Part shown: one piece after another, positions 18,105-27,574 of the stretch
How the letters are laid out: every line of letters starts with the position of its first letter
Position numbering within the stretch: position 1 is the first letter of the stretch
Source of the DNA: Chitinophagaceae bacterium
GTDB lineage: Bacteria; Bacteroidota; Bacteroidia; Chitinophagales; Chitinophagaceae
DNA: 64,000 nucleotides
Direction: 5' to 3'
NCBI GenBank assembly: GCA_022843585.1
Contig: JALHNJ010000006.1
Location: 156,577 to 220,576, forward strand
Notes under the pieces: generated by a model
The model's database searches: none
Told to the model about the DNA's origin: nothing
Seen by the model: only the letters and a program-made list of their open reading frames with translations
Position numbers and translations under genes: made by a program

Positions 18105-19193
18105 CTAAATCACTTTCAAAATTTCTTCTGCTATTTTCTTATCTGCATCGGCAATTGCTAATGCAGATATATTTTCTATCAATTCCCGTTGCTTGCTTTC
18201 ATCCATCGACAATTCAATTGTCATAAAAACTAACTTTTGCATTGCTTCGCTATCTCTTACCATCATTGCGGCATTCTTTTTTACCAGCGTCATTGCATTC
18301 ACAGTCTGATGATCTTCGGCGGCAAATGGGTAGGGTACGAATAAAACGGGCTTTTTAACAACACATAATTCTGCAACAGTCATAGCTCCCGAACGGGCTA
18401 CTACAATATCAGCTGCTGCATAGGCATATTCCATTTGCGTAATAAAATCATTTACCCAAACTGAACTTATTCCGTTGGTTCGTTCTTTTGCTTTTGCCGA
18501 ATAGGGTTTTCCTGTTTGCCAGATAATTTGCAAGCCTGCTTTTAATAAATTATCCAACTCTTTATAAATTGCTTCGTTGATGGATTTCGCACCAAGGCTT
18601 CCGCCAACAACCAGAACAGTTTTCTTTCCTTCTTCTAGTGAAAAGAATTTCAATCCTTCACTTTTGGTAATTGTTGATTCCGCTATTGCTGTTCGCACAG
18701 GATTTCCTGTTATCGAAATTTTTTGACTAGGAAAGAACTTTTCCATTCCGTCAGTTCCTGTAAAAATTCTCCTGGCTTTTCTTCCCAGCATAATATTCGA
18801 CCTGCCTGCAAATGAATTAGACTCATGAATAAAAGTCTTTATTCCTCTTGCCTGTGCAAATCGCAATACCGGAAAACTTGAATAACCTCCCACACCGATT
18901 GCCGCATCGGGTTTGAACTTTTTAAAAATTGTTCGTACCTGTAAAAAACTTTTTAGCAACTTATAAGGCAAACCAATATTTTTTATCAAAGAGCTGCGGT
19001 TGAACCCCGCTATATCTAATCCTACAATTTTATATCCTGCCTGCGGCACTTTTTCCATTTCCATTCTTCCCTTTGCACCTATAAATAGTATCTCGATACT
19101 TTCATCCATTTTTTTCAGTGCATTTGCAATGGCAATGGCCGGAAAAACATGTCCTCCTGTTCCACCTCCTGCTATGATCACTCTCTTCACCAT
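18105..19193 (-). CDS. murG: Undecaprenyldiphospho-muramoylpentapeptide beta-N-acetylglucosaminyltransferase MurG
   Basis: MurG transfers GlcNAc from UDP-GlcNAc to lipid I, forming lipid II on the inner face of the membrane. The N-terminal glycine loop GGGTGGHVFPAIAIA is diagnostic, with a second G loop (VGGSLGAKSINEAI) and the donor-binding region (VVARSGAMTVAEL). Length 362 aa is typical. It starts 4 nt after the ftsW stop and ends 5 nt before murC. Confidence 0.97.
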   Translation of the reverse strand: MVKRVIIAGGGTGGHVFPAIAIANALKKMDESIEILFIGAKGRMEMEKVPQAGYKIVGLDIAGFNRSSLIKNIGLPYKLLKSFLQVRTIFKKFKPDAAIGVGGYSSFPVLRFAQARGIKTFIHESNSFAGRSNIMLGRKARRIFTGTDGMEKFFPSQKISITGNPVRTAIAESTITKSEGLKFFSLEEGKKTVLVVGGSLGAKSINEAIYKELDNLLKAGLQIIWQTGKPYSAKAKERTNGISSVWVNDFITQMEYAYAAADIVVARSGAMTVAELCVVKKPVLFVPYPFAAEDHQTVNAMTLVKKNAAMMVRDSEAMQKLVFMTIELSMDESKQRELIENISALAIADADKKIAEEILKVI

Positions 19194-19197
19194 ACAG

Positions 19198-20466
19198 TTA
19201 TTTTACATCTGCAATAGCAGCTTTTCCTTCCAGCTGTTCCACATTTCTTGCTACACTTAATATAATACCGATAGCCAAACAGGTAAATATGAAACTCGTT
19301 CCTCCCATACTAACCAGTGGCAACGTAACTCCCGTTACTGGAAACAAATTCACCGTAACTGCCATGTTTGCTACAGCTTGTATTGCCAGTGTAAAACTTA
19401 ATCCTAATGCGAGAAATGCTCCAAACGCATACGGACATCGTTTATAAATTCTAATGCATCGATATAAAAACACTAAATAAATAAACATGATAAATGCGCC
19501 ACCGATCAATCCGTACTCTTCCATAATAATGGCATAAATAAAATCGTTATATGCCTGCGGTAAATAATCTCTTGTTGTGCTATTTCCCGGACCAACACCA
19601 AACATTCCTCCTTTTGCAATGGCGATCTTCGCCTGGTTTACCTGGTAGGCCCCTTCATCAATGTCTTTACTACCATAGATAAAGCTTTCCATTCTTCCTA
19701 TCCAGGTATCTACTCTTCCAAATAATGTAGAAGAAGATTTTTTTGCTGCAACTACGGCATCCTCATTTTTTTCTTTTCCATGCCGAATAACAGCAGCCGA
19801 AATCAGGAATACGATTGGTATCAATGCAACTCCAATCGTCATTAATAAATGTTTAGTACTAACACGACCGATAAACATTAGTAATAAACAGCTTGCTCCA
19901 AGTAATAAAGCAGTAGAAAGATTTGCTGGTGCAATTAGTGCACAAGTAATAGCTACCGGTGCGATAATTGGAAGAAATCCTTTTTTAAAACTTTTTATTA
20001 CCTCCTGCTTTTTACTGATAAGCCTTGCCAGATACATGAACAAAGCCAGCCGTGCAAAATCAGATGTCTGCATGGTCATATTAATTAACGGCAGGCGAAT
20101 CCAGCGACTTCCTTCATTCATCTTTACACCAAAAAATAATGTATAAAATAAAAGAGGCAAGGAAATAAGAAATGCAATTTGAGCAGCCTTCGAATAGAAA
20201 GTATAGTTAACCAGGTGGGCAAAATAAATTACCATAATACCGGCCAGGATAAAAGCTACTTGTTTAAAGAGATATATCTCTGTGTTGCCTTTATAATTTT
20301 TATAGGCCAGCGAACCTGTAGCACTATATACTGCCAACAAAGAAACCAACGTCAACAATATCACCAACGCCCAAATAACCTTATCACCTTTCGTTTTACT
20401 GAGCAGGCTATTTGTGTTAAATGTGTTTCTAAACTCGTTTAATCGTATGTCTCTTGTTGCGTCCAT
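19198..20466 (-). CDS. ftsW: Peptidoglycan glycosyltransferase FtsW
   Basis: FtsW is the SEDS-family glycan polymerase of the division site. About ten membrane segments are seen, and the SEDS signature regions DFIYAIIMEEYGLIGGA and NLFPVTGVTLPLVSMGG are present near the C-terminus. Position between murD and murG, 6 nt after murD, marks it as FtsW and not the elongation paralogue RodA. It acts with the FtsI gene of this cluster. Confidence 0.95.
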   Translation of the reverse strand: MDATRDIRLNEFRNTFNTNSLLSKTKGDKVIWALVILLTLVSLLAVYSATGSLAYKNYKGNTEIYLFKQVAFILAGIMVIYFAHLVNYTFYSKAAQIAFLISLPLLFYTLFFGVKMNEGSRWIRLPLINMTMQTSDFARLALFMYLARLISKKQEVIKSFKKGFLPIIAPVAITCALIAPANLSTALLLGASCLLLMFIGRVSTKHLLMTIGVALIPIVFLISAAVIRHGKEKNEDAVVAAKKSSSTLFGRVDTWIGRMESFIYGSKDIDEGAYQVNQAKIAIAKGGMFGVGPGNSTTRDYLPQAYNDFIYAIIMEEYGLIGGAFIMFIYLVFLYRCIRIYKRCPYAFGAFLALGLSFTLAIQAVANMAVTVNLFPVTGVTLPLVSMGGTSFIFTCLAIGIILSVARNVEQLEGKAAIADVK

Positions 20467-20472
20467 TATTTA

Positions 20473-21819
20473 TTATAATTCTTTCACGGCATGTTTAAAT
20501 TGATTGCCCCTGTCTTCATAATTTTTAAATAAATCAAAGCTGGCACAGGCGGGGCTAAGCAATACCACATCACCTTTATCGGCAAAATGAAAAGCTGCAT
20601 GCACCGCTTCAGCTGCTGTTGATGTATTTACAATAGTGCTCACAGTATTACCAAATGCCTCATGAATTTTTCTGTTGTCTGTTCCAAGGCAGATAATTGC
20701 TTTTACTTTTTCTTTAACCAATTCGTCGATCAAAGAATAATCATTCCCTTTGTCTACTCCGCCCAAGATCAACACGGTTTGTTTGGTCATGCTTTCTAAT
20801 GCATACCAGGTAGAGTTAACATTAGTGGCTTTACTATCATTAATAAACTCCACCCCCCTTACCGTTGCTACATGCTCCATGCGGTGTTCAAGACTTTGAA
20901 AATCTTGTACCGCATCCCGGATCTTTTCTTTCCGGATATCCAATGTTGTTGCGGCTACACAAGCTGCCATAGTGTTGTATTGATTATGTTTCCCTTTCAG
21001 GGCAAAATCAAATACACTCATCGTGGTAAAATCTTGTCCCGTTCTTACGTACATATCCCCGTCTTTAATAAATGCACCGTTTGGTAGTTCTCTTTTCATA
21101 CTTATTGGCAGTTGGTTAGATTGAATATTGAACTGGTTTAAATATTTAATTGTTATCTCATCATCAGCGCAGTAGATAAAATGATCTTCCGGTTGCTGAT
21201 TCATTGTTATTCGAAATTTGCTTTTTATATAATTCTCAAACTTATAATCGTAACGGTCAAGATGATCTTCTGTAATATTGGTTAGTATAGCTATATCCGG
21301 CCTGAATGTTTTTATATCATCCAATTGAAAACTGCTAACCTCTACTACATACAATGGTTTTGGATCTTTAGCTACTCTTTTAGCAAATGAATCCCCGATA
21401 TTTCCTACCAATGCACAATCCAATCCTCCTTCTTTGCAGATATGATAGGTCAGAGCTGTTGTTGTTGTTTTTCCGTTGCTACCGGTGATGGCAATTATTT
21501 TGCTTTCACCTTTAAAACGATAAGCCAACTCTATTTCACTGATCACATCAATACCTTTTTCCCTTATCTTTTTCACTATCTCACTTTTCTCTGGAATGCC
21601 GGGGCTTTTCATTACTTCATCGGCATTCAAAATTTTTGACTCCGTATGCAGGCCTTCTTCAAAATCAATTCCTGCATTTTGCAATTCGTTACGATACTCG
21701 TTTTTCAAAGAACCTCCATCGGAAAGGAATACATCATACCCCTGCTGCTTTGCCAGTAGTGCGGAACCCACACCACTTTCGCCTCCTCCCAATATGACAA
21801 ACCTTTTTCCCATGGTCAA
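20473..21819 (-). CDS. murD: UDP-N-acetylmuramoylalanine--D-glutamate ligase MurD
   Basis: MurD adds D-glutamate to UDP-MurNAc-L-Ala. The N-terminal motif GGGESGVGSALLA, the ATP loop (GSNGKTTTTAL) and the C-terminal ligase region (INDSKATNVNSTWYAL) are present. Two ATG codons start the frame (21819 and 21813), and the first is kept. A 143-bp gap separates it from mraY, longer than most spacings here, so a secondary promoter may exist; I could not find a clear one. Confidence 0.96.
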   Translation of the reverse strand: MTMGKRFVILGGGESGVGSALLAKQQGYDVFLSDGGSLKNEYRNELQNAGIDFEEGLHTESKILNADEVMKSPGIPEKSEIVKKIREKGIDVISEIELAYRFKGESKIIAITGSNGKTTTTALTYHICKEGGLDCALVGNIGDSFAKRVAKDPKPLYVVEVSSFQLDDIKTFRPDIAILTNITEDHLDRYDYKFENYIKSKFRITMNQQPEDHFIYCADDEITIKYLNQFNIQSNQLPISMKRELPNGAFIKDGDMYVRTGQDFTTMSVFDFALKGKHNQYNTMAACVAATTLDIRKEKIRDAVQDFQSLEHRMEHVATVRGVEFINDSKATNVNSTWYALESMTKQTVLILGGVDKGNDYSLIDELVKEKVKAIICLGTDNRKIHEAFGNTVSTIVNTSTAAEAVHAAFHFADKGDVVLLSPACASFDLFKNYEDRGNQFKHAVKEL

Positions 21820-21962
21820 TAATCCGTGTACGGAACACGGTTCTTCATAAGCATTGGACTTTCAATACAACTGCACCACAATTCGATTGATCAGAACATT
21901 AGTCTTCTAAGGGGATAATGGATGGGTTTTTCAAGTAATATATTTCTCAAAAGCAATTAGTC

Positions 21963-23249
21963 TTATCTCAACTTCAGCGTTACGATACTCAACACCACTA
22001 ACAACACCGTCACTATCCAAAACCGGTTCACAATTTTTACTTCATGGTATCCTTTAACCTGGTAATGGTGATGAAGCGGTGCTTTTAAAAAAGCTCTCTT
22101 TCCAACACCAAACTTTCTCTTCGTGTATTTAAAATATCCAACCTGTATCATCACACTTGCTGTTTCCACAAAGAATACTCCACAAAAAATGGGTATCAAT
22201 AATTCCTTATGAACAATGATGGCCAAGGCTGCTATGATTCCTCCTAATGTCAAACTACCCGTATCACCCATAAAAATTTGCGCCGGATAAGAGTTGTACC
22301 ATAAGAAACCAATACAAGCCCCGATCATCGCTGCAATAAAAATGGACAGCTCTCCCAAATCAGGTATATACATAATGTTGAGATAATCCGCAAACACCAG
22401 GTTGCCACTTGCGTAAGCGAATATGCCGAGTAACACTCCTATTATAGCAGATGTCCCGGTAGCTAGCCCATCCAATCCATCGGTAAGATTGGAACCATTA
22501 GATACAGCAGTGATAATAAAAATCACAATCAATATGTAAAGAACCCATGTATAATCTCTCCACGAAGCCGGTAACAGTTTTGAGTAGTTAAACTCATGAT
22601 TTTTTACAAATGGAATGGTTGTTACTGTTGCCGTATTCGCTTCTACAAAATATTTTGTACTTCCATTGACCTGCTTTTGTATAACAATTGTCTTTGGATC
22701 ACTTGGTGGTATTGTTCCCACATACTCTCGCCATATTCTTACTTCGCTATTAAAATAAAGTGTCGCTCCAACTGTAATCCCTAATCCAACCTGTCCCAAA
22801 ATTTTAAACCATCCTGCTAAACCATCTTTTCCACTCTTGGAATATTTCTCTCCTTTTTGTTCTGCTTGCCTTTTTCCCTTCAGCTTCAGGTAATCATCTA
22901 TAAAACCTATTATACCTAACCATACTGTACTCACCAACATCAACTGCACATATACTTTTGTCAGATCCGCCAATAACAAGGTGGGTATAATGATGGCGAG
23001 AATAATAATGATTCCACCCATCGTTGGTGTACCTTTTTTACTTTCTTGCCCCGCCAATCCTTCTTCTCGTATACTTTCACCTATCTGCTTTTTTTGTAAG
23101 AAGTTAATTAGCTTTTTACCATAGAATGTGGTGATAAAAAGCGACAACAACACTGCTATTAATACACGGAAAGTGATGAATTCAAAGAGACGATGCCCCG
23201 GGAACTTTATTCCTTCACTATTCAACCAATCAAATAAGTGATATAGCAT
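21963..23249 (-). CDS. mraY: Phospho-N-acetylmuramoyl-pentapeptide-transferase MraY
   Basis: MraY transfers phospho-MurNAc-pentapeptide to undecaprenyl phosphate, making lipid I. About ten membrane segments and the family motifs GTPTMGG, GFIDDYLK, NLTDGLDGLA and HHHYQ are visible. The protein is 428 aa, longer than the roughly 360 aa of E. coli MraY, owing to a periplasmic insertion at about residues 165-240 that I associate with Bacteroidota MraY. It lies 48 nt after murE. Confidence 0.96.
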   Translation of the reverse strand: MLYHLFDWLNSEGIKFPGHRLFEFITFRVLIAVLLSLFITTFYGKKLINFLQKKQIGESIREEGLAGQESKKGTPTMGGIIIILAIIIPTLLLADLTKVYVQLMLVSTVWLGIIGFIDDYLKLKGKRQAEQKGEKYSKSGKDGLAGWFKILGQVGLGITVGATLYFNSEVRIWREYVGTIPPSDPKTIVIQKQVNGSTKYFVEANTATVTTIPFVKNHEFNYSKLLPASWRDYTWVLYILIVIFIITAVSNGSNLTDGLDGLATGTSAIIGVLLGIFAYASGNLVFADYLNIMYIPDLGELSIFIAAMIGACIGFLWYNSYPAQIFMGDTGSLTLGGIIAALAIIVHKELLIPIFCGVFFVETASVMIQVGYFKYTKRKFGVGKRAFLKAPLHHHYQVKGYHEVKIVNRFWIVTVLLVVLSIVTLKLR

Positions 23250-23297
23250 TCCTCGTTTGTTGTTTCTGGTTTACTTTATCTTGCTCCTCGTACCTTG

Positions 23298-24761
23298 TTA
23301 TTTATCTAACAGCTCAAACATCTCTTTCACTTCTTCTTTATCATCAAAGTGATTTCTCACTCCTTTTATTTCCTGGTATTTCTCGTGTCCTTTTCCGGCA
23401 ATTAATACGATGTCTTCCGAATTCGCTAAACTTATCGCCGTCTTTATTGCTTCCTTTCTGTCAACTATCGAGATATATTTCTTTCTATGCGATACGGCTA
23501 ATCCTTCTTCCATATCTTTTATTATCTGTGCAGGATCCTCGCTTCTCGGATTGTCGCTGGTAAAAATCACTTTGTCACTATGCTCACAAGCCGCTTCTGC
23601 CATCACCGGTCTTTTTGTTCTATCTCTATCTCCACCGCAACCCACCACGGTTATCACTTGCTCAAATCCTTTTTTCAATTTTTTTATCGTTGCCAACACA
23701 TTTAATAAAGCATCCGGTGTATGTGCATAATCAACGATCGCAATCACTTTCTCTTTGGGCGAAACGATATAATCAAATCTTCCTTCCGCTCCTGTCAACA
23801 CACTCAATGCTGTTAACACTTCTTGTTTATCTTCTCCCAAACAAACCGCTGCACCATATACCGCTAACAGATTATATGCATTAAACTCACCGATCAACCT
23901 GAAGTGTACTTCTATATCATTCACCGTCATCATTAACCCATGCAGGCTGTTGTCTAAAATCTTTCCTTTAAACTCAGCGACTGTTTTCAGACTGTAGTAA
24001 TACTTTTTCGCATTAGTATTCTGCAGCATCACCGTTCCTCTTTTATCATCTGCATTGCTTATAGCAAATGCTGCTGATGATAATGAATCAAAGAAGGCCT
24101 TCTTTACCCGGATGTACTCATCGAATGTTTGATGATAATCCAGGTGATCATGTGTGATATTGCTGAAAACCCCTCCCGCATACTGCAAACCCGTTACCCG
24201 GTGCTGATGAATAGCATGTGAACTTGTTTCCATGAACACATGTGTGCATCCTTCATTCACCATCTGGCTTAACAACTGGTTAAGACTAATGGCATCCGGT
24301 GTAGTATGCGTTGCTGGCACTATTGTAGAGCCGATCTGATTTTCAACAGTGCTTAACAATCCACATTTATATCCCAATCTTGTAAAGAGCTTATATAATA
24401 ATGTTGCTATCGTTGTTTTTCCATTCGTTCCCGTCACCCCCACCAGCTTAATTTTCTCTGATGGTTTGTCGTAAAAATTACTCGCCATATATGCCGCAGC
24501 ACTTGCACTATTTTCGACCTGCACATATACAACACCTTCTTTCTTCTCAGCCGACAATTCTTCTCCTACTATTACAATAGCTCCATTCTCAATTGCTTTC
24601 TCAATGAACTGATGACCGTCTACCGCTGCTCCCTTTACAGCTACAAATACACTTCCCGGCTGAATCTTTCTCGAATCAATTTGCATGTCACTCACTTCAA
24701 CCGATGTACTCCCCGCCACCGACCTGATCCCTACTTTATATAATACATCTTGCAATAACAC
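23298..24761 (-). CDS. murE: UDP-MurNAc-L-Ala-D-Glu--meso-DAP ligase MurE
   Basis: MurE adds the third residue of the stem peptide. The ATP loop is GTNGKTT (residues 111-117), the substrate region has THTTPDAISLN, and the C-terminal domain carries SDNPRSEDP near residue 400. The DNPR motif is the known marker of meso-diaminopimelate use, so the cell wall is predicted to be of the meso-DAP type. It lies 38 nt after ftsI; that gap contains a four-unit 7-bp repeat. Confidence 0.96.
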   Translation of the reverse strand: MLLQDVLYKVGIRSVAGSTSVEVSDMQIDSRKIQPGSVFVAVKGAAVDGHQFIEKAIENGAIVIVGEELSAEKKEGVVYVQVENSASAAAYMASNFYDKPSEKIKLVGVTGTNGKTTIATLLYKLFTRLGYKCGLLSTVENQIGSTIVPATHTTPDAISLNQLLSQMVNEGCTHVFMETSSHAIHQHRVTGLQYAGGVFSNITHDHLDYHQTFDEYIRVKKAFFDSLSSAAFAISNADDKRGTVMLQNTNAKKYYYSLKTVAEFKGKILDNSLHGLMMTVNDIEVHFRLIGEFNAYNLLAVYGAAVCLGEDKQEVLTALSVLTGAEGRFDYIVSPKEKVIAIVDYAHTPDALLNVLATIKKLKKGFEQVITVVGCGGDRDRTKRPVMAEAACEHSDKVIFTSDNPRSEDPAQIIKDMEEGLAVSHRKKYISIVDRKEAIKTAISLANSEDIVLIAGKGHEKYQEIKGVRNHFDDKEEVKEMFELLDK

Positions 24762-24770
24762 GATAACAAC

Positions 24771-24798
24771 AAACTTTAAACTTCAAACTATAAACCCT
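24771..24798. repeat. 7-bp tandem repeat (AAACTNN x4) between ftsI and murE
   Basis: Four consecutive heptamers, AAACTTT AAACTTC and AAACTAT AAACCCT, fill the space before the ftsI stop codon. They belong to the AACTATA class also found at 33890 and 61429. Confidence 0.75.
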
Positions 24799-24799
24799 C

Positions 24800-26941
24800 T
24801 TAACTTAATTCAAGTATTACCGTAATCCCTTTTGCCAATGCTGTTCCCGGAGCAACAGATTGCATTGCCACTTTTCCTCTTCCTTTTATGGCTACTTTCA
24901 ATCCCATATTCTCTAACAGGTAAACTGCATCTTTCAATCCCATACCTCTTACATTTGGCATTACCTGTCTGCGAACTGTTGCCTGCTTCATTACGGGTTG
25001 ATAATTGGCCGCATATACACTTGTCCAATTACTGTTAGATGATGAATCTTTGTAAGACATATTCATTGTCTGGAATACATTCTTTATATCCGACGTATAA
25101 CCTGAATAAAAAAACTTTGCACTGTCTTTTTTCGCAGCATACAAGGATGCATTCTTATTCTCTACATACATTGCATATAGCTTGGTAGCAATTTCTTTAA
25201 ATACTGGTGCCGCTAATGTGCCACCATAATGAGAAGCCGCATGTGGTTTTGTACGAATAACAACTATGCAGGTGTACTGAGGTTTATCAGCCGGAAAATA
25301 TCCTACGAATGTTGCCTGGTAAACTCCATGGGCATATTTAATTGCGCCATCCGATACATGGGCAGTTCCTGTTTTACCCGCAACAGCAAATGGCAATCCT
25401 GCCAAAGCTTTTCTTGCAGTTCCTTCAGTTACTACTGCCCGCATAGCATCTTGTGCATTCTTAATGGCTTCAGGCTTACAAATATTTTCATCCAATACTG
25501 TTGGCAAAAATTCTTTTGTAACCACTCCATTGCTTTGAATACCGTTTACCAAATACGGTTTCATCATCTTGCCATTATTCGCCACGGCGTTATATAATGT
25601 AAGTGTGTGCAAAGGGCTTACCTGTACCGCATAACCAAAACTCATCCACAACATATTTCCTAAACCAGCTTCTCCTTTTGCAGTTGATAATGGAGCCATG
25701 GTGGGCTTGGGTACATTCATTAAATCAATTGGTGACCTTGTATCTAAATGGAATTTTTTAAAATAATTTTTGATCTCCGAAGGATTACTTCCAAATGCTT
25801 TGAAAGCAAGTTTGCTCATACCCACATTCGAACTATGCGCAAAGCAATCTTTTACTGATAATTCAACTGCACTATGTCTTTCTGCATCCACAACAACTTT
25901 ACCTGGTGCCACCTCCAATCTTCCTGCACCGCCTACATATACTTTTTCATCAATAGTGCTGCTTCCTTTATCTAATACTGCTAACAATGTTGCCAACTTA
26001 ATTGTAGACCCAGGCTCTGTAACCCGCAAAGCATAATTATCATCCTCCCAATAAGTACCATCGCTACGGCGACCCAAATTGGCCATCGCTTTTATCTTAC
26101 CCGTACTTGTTTCCATTACGATCGCAGTACCATAAGGACCTTCGCATTGCTGCATCATTCTTAGCAATGCTGTTTCAGTAATGTCCTGGATATTTACATC
26201 GATCGTTGTATATATATCTTTTCCATTTACCGGATCTGTTTGCGAACCTTCAACCGGAATAGCAGTTCCACCGGCGATGTATCGAACCAATCGCTGTCCA
26301 TCATGACCGCTCAACACCGTATCATAACTTCTTTCTAAACCAACATTCTGTTTTTTAGCGGCGTTATTGGCATCTTTAAATTCTCTCGATAAGCCAATTG
26401 TTCTGTTTGCCAATAAGCCAAAGGGTGTTTCTCTTTTGCTATTCACTTCTACAATTACACCACTTTTATTTCTTCCCTGTCTTACCAATGGAAATTCACG
26501 GAACACTTTATAGGTTTCGAAATTCAATTTCTTTTTTAACGGATAGTAACGCTGATTTTTATTGAAAGCAGTTTTCAAATCTTTTTTATACTGCGCAGCC
26601 GTTTTGTCTTTAAAGAAATCAGCCATTGAAATAGAGAAGGAGTCAACATTCTCATGAAAACGTTTTCCTTTTTTCTCTGTTAATCCGTCTGCATTAAAAT
26701 CTATGTAGATATCAAAGGTGGGAATTGAAGTGCTAAGCATTTGTCCATCTTCGCTGTAGATCGTACCTCTTTCCGCATCAAGAGAAACAAACCGCTGATG
26801 TAAACTGTCGCTCATGTTGCGCCAGTGATTACCCTGAAATTTTTGAATGTAGAAAGCTCTGCCGAGGACAAGGAAGCTAAGCACCACGATGCCTACAAAA
26901 CTGAGGTACACCCTCCATAATATGTCACGTTTAACGTCCAC
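24800..26941 (-). CDS. ftsI: Septal penicillin-binding protein FtsI/PBP3 with PASTA domain
   Basis: This is the division transpeptidase. It has an N-terminal membrane segment (VYLSFVGIVVLSFLVLGRAF), a dimerisation domain beginning RGTIYSEDGQML, and the transpeptidase motifs SxxK (Ser312-Lys315, GSTIK), SxN (Ser370-Asn372, HSSN) and KTG (Lys523, AGKTGTAH). The last 60 residues (VMPNVRGMGLKDAVYLL to VILEL) form one PASTA domain, as in SpoVD-like PBPs. The 713-aa length fits this arrangement. It follows the ftsL-like gene by 106 bp. Confidence 0.95.
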   Translation of the reverse strand: MDVKRDILWRVYLSFVGIVVLSFLVLGRAFYIQKFQGNHWRNMSDSLHQRFVSLDAERGTIYSEDGQMLSTSIPTFDIYIDFNADGLTEKKGKRFHENVDSFSISMADFFKDKTAAQYKKDLKTAFNKNQRYYPLKKKLNFETYKVFREFPLVRQGRNKSGVIVEVNSKRETPFGLLANRTIGLSREFKDANNAAKKQNVGLERSYDTVLSGHDGQRLVRYIAGGTAIPVEGSQTDPVNGKDIYTTIDVNIQDITETALLRMMQQCEGPYGTAIVMETSTGKIKAMANLGRRSDGTYWEDDNYALRVTEPGSTIKLATLLAVLDKGSSTIDEKVYVGGAGRLEVAPGKVVVDAERHSAVELSVKDCFAHSSNVGMSKLAFKAFGSNPSEIKNYFKKFHLDTRSPIDLMNVPKPTMAPLSTAKGEAGLGNMLWMSFGYAVQVSPLHTLTLYNAVANNGKMMKPYLVNGIQSNGVVTKEFLPTVLDENICKPEAIKNAQDAMRAVVTEGTARKALAGLPFAVAGKTGTAHVSDGAIKYAHGVYQATFVGYFPADKPQYTCIVVIRTKPHAASHYGGTLAAPVFKEIATKLYAMYVENKNASLYAAKKDSAKFFYSGYTSDIKNVFQTMNMSYKDSSSNSNWTSVYAANYQPVMKQATVRRQVMPNVRGMGLKDAVYLLENMGLKVAIKGRGKVAMQSVAPGTALAKGITVILELS

Positions 26942-27047
26942 TGTCCGCTGTTAACCTCCGGATTTAGTCCGTTGGTTTGATTTAGTTGTTGTTAGTTGTA
27001 TTCGTCCGCCTTTTCTCCGTCCAGTGAAAAGGTTTTATTTAATTCTC

Positions 27048-27407
27048 TTAATTACTTCCTGTTGTATCTCTCAACACTACCGGAGATTGAACCAATTCTT
27101 TTAATCCTAATGGTTCCACTGCCTTGACCAATTCGCTTTGCTTGCTCTGGTACATCACTTTACTTTTTACAGCGATGTACTCATACTTCAATTCTTTTAC
27201 TTCTTTAGCAGTACGATTTATTTTACGGATCGTATTATCTGCATAATGTCCGTTAAATATGTATAGCACCGCCAGCAATGCGAGGAACAAAAAGAACGGC
27301 ACCTGTTTTACGATAGACTGATAATTCAGCCATCGCTTCCAGTTAGCCTGCATAGCAGGTGGCTCTGGTTTAAGGTTCTGTTCTTTTTGTGTTTCTTGTT
27401 CCTGCAT
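27048..27407 (-). CDS. FtsL-like division protein
   Basis: The 119-aa protein has a cytosolic start of about 35 residues, one membrane segment (VPFFLFLALLAVLYIFNG) and a periplasmic helical part with a heptad look (TIRKINRTAKEVKELKYEY), which matches the plan of FtsL. Sequence conservation in this family is poor, so the call rests on size, topology and position between rsmH and ftsI. FtsL acts with FtsQ in the division complex. Confidence 0.8.
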   Translation of the reverse strand: MQEQETQKEQNLKPEPPAMQANWKRWLNYQSIVKQVPFFLFLALLAVLYIFNGHYADNTIRKINRTAKEVKELKYEYIAVKSKVMYQSKQSELVKAVEPLGLKELVQSPVVLRDTTGSN

Positions 27408-27483
27408 AAAATGAGTTGTTAGCTCGTTGGTTTTGGTTTTTCATTTCTCCCATATTGATAGGAGGGTTGATTTCAAAGGATAT

Positions 27484-27500
27484 AGATTTTCCGAAAATCT
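27484..27500. other. Short palindrome upstream of the ftsL-like gene
   Basis: Eight-nt arms (agattttc / gaaaatct) surround one central C in the 143-bp rsmH-ftsL gap. It could be an operator or a chance AT-rich palindrome; nothing else is recognised in this gap. Confidence 0.25.
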
Positions 27501-27546
27501 TTACACCTTATATATGTAACTGTTCTTTTTTACTTTTCGCTACTAC

Positions 27547-27574
27547 CGACTTACGACTCATGACTCCCGACTTT
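27547..27574. repeat. 7-bp tandem repeat over the rsmH stop codon
   Basis: Four heptamers (CGACTTA, CGACTCA, TGACTCC, CGACTTT) are in register. On the minus strand they encode the last residues VGSHES and supply the stop codon of rsmH. Confidence 0.75.
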
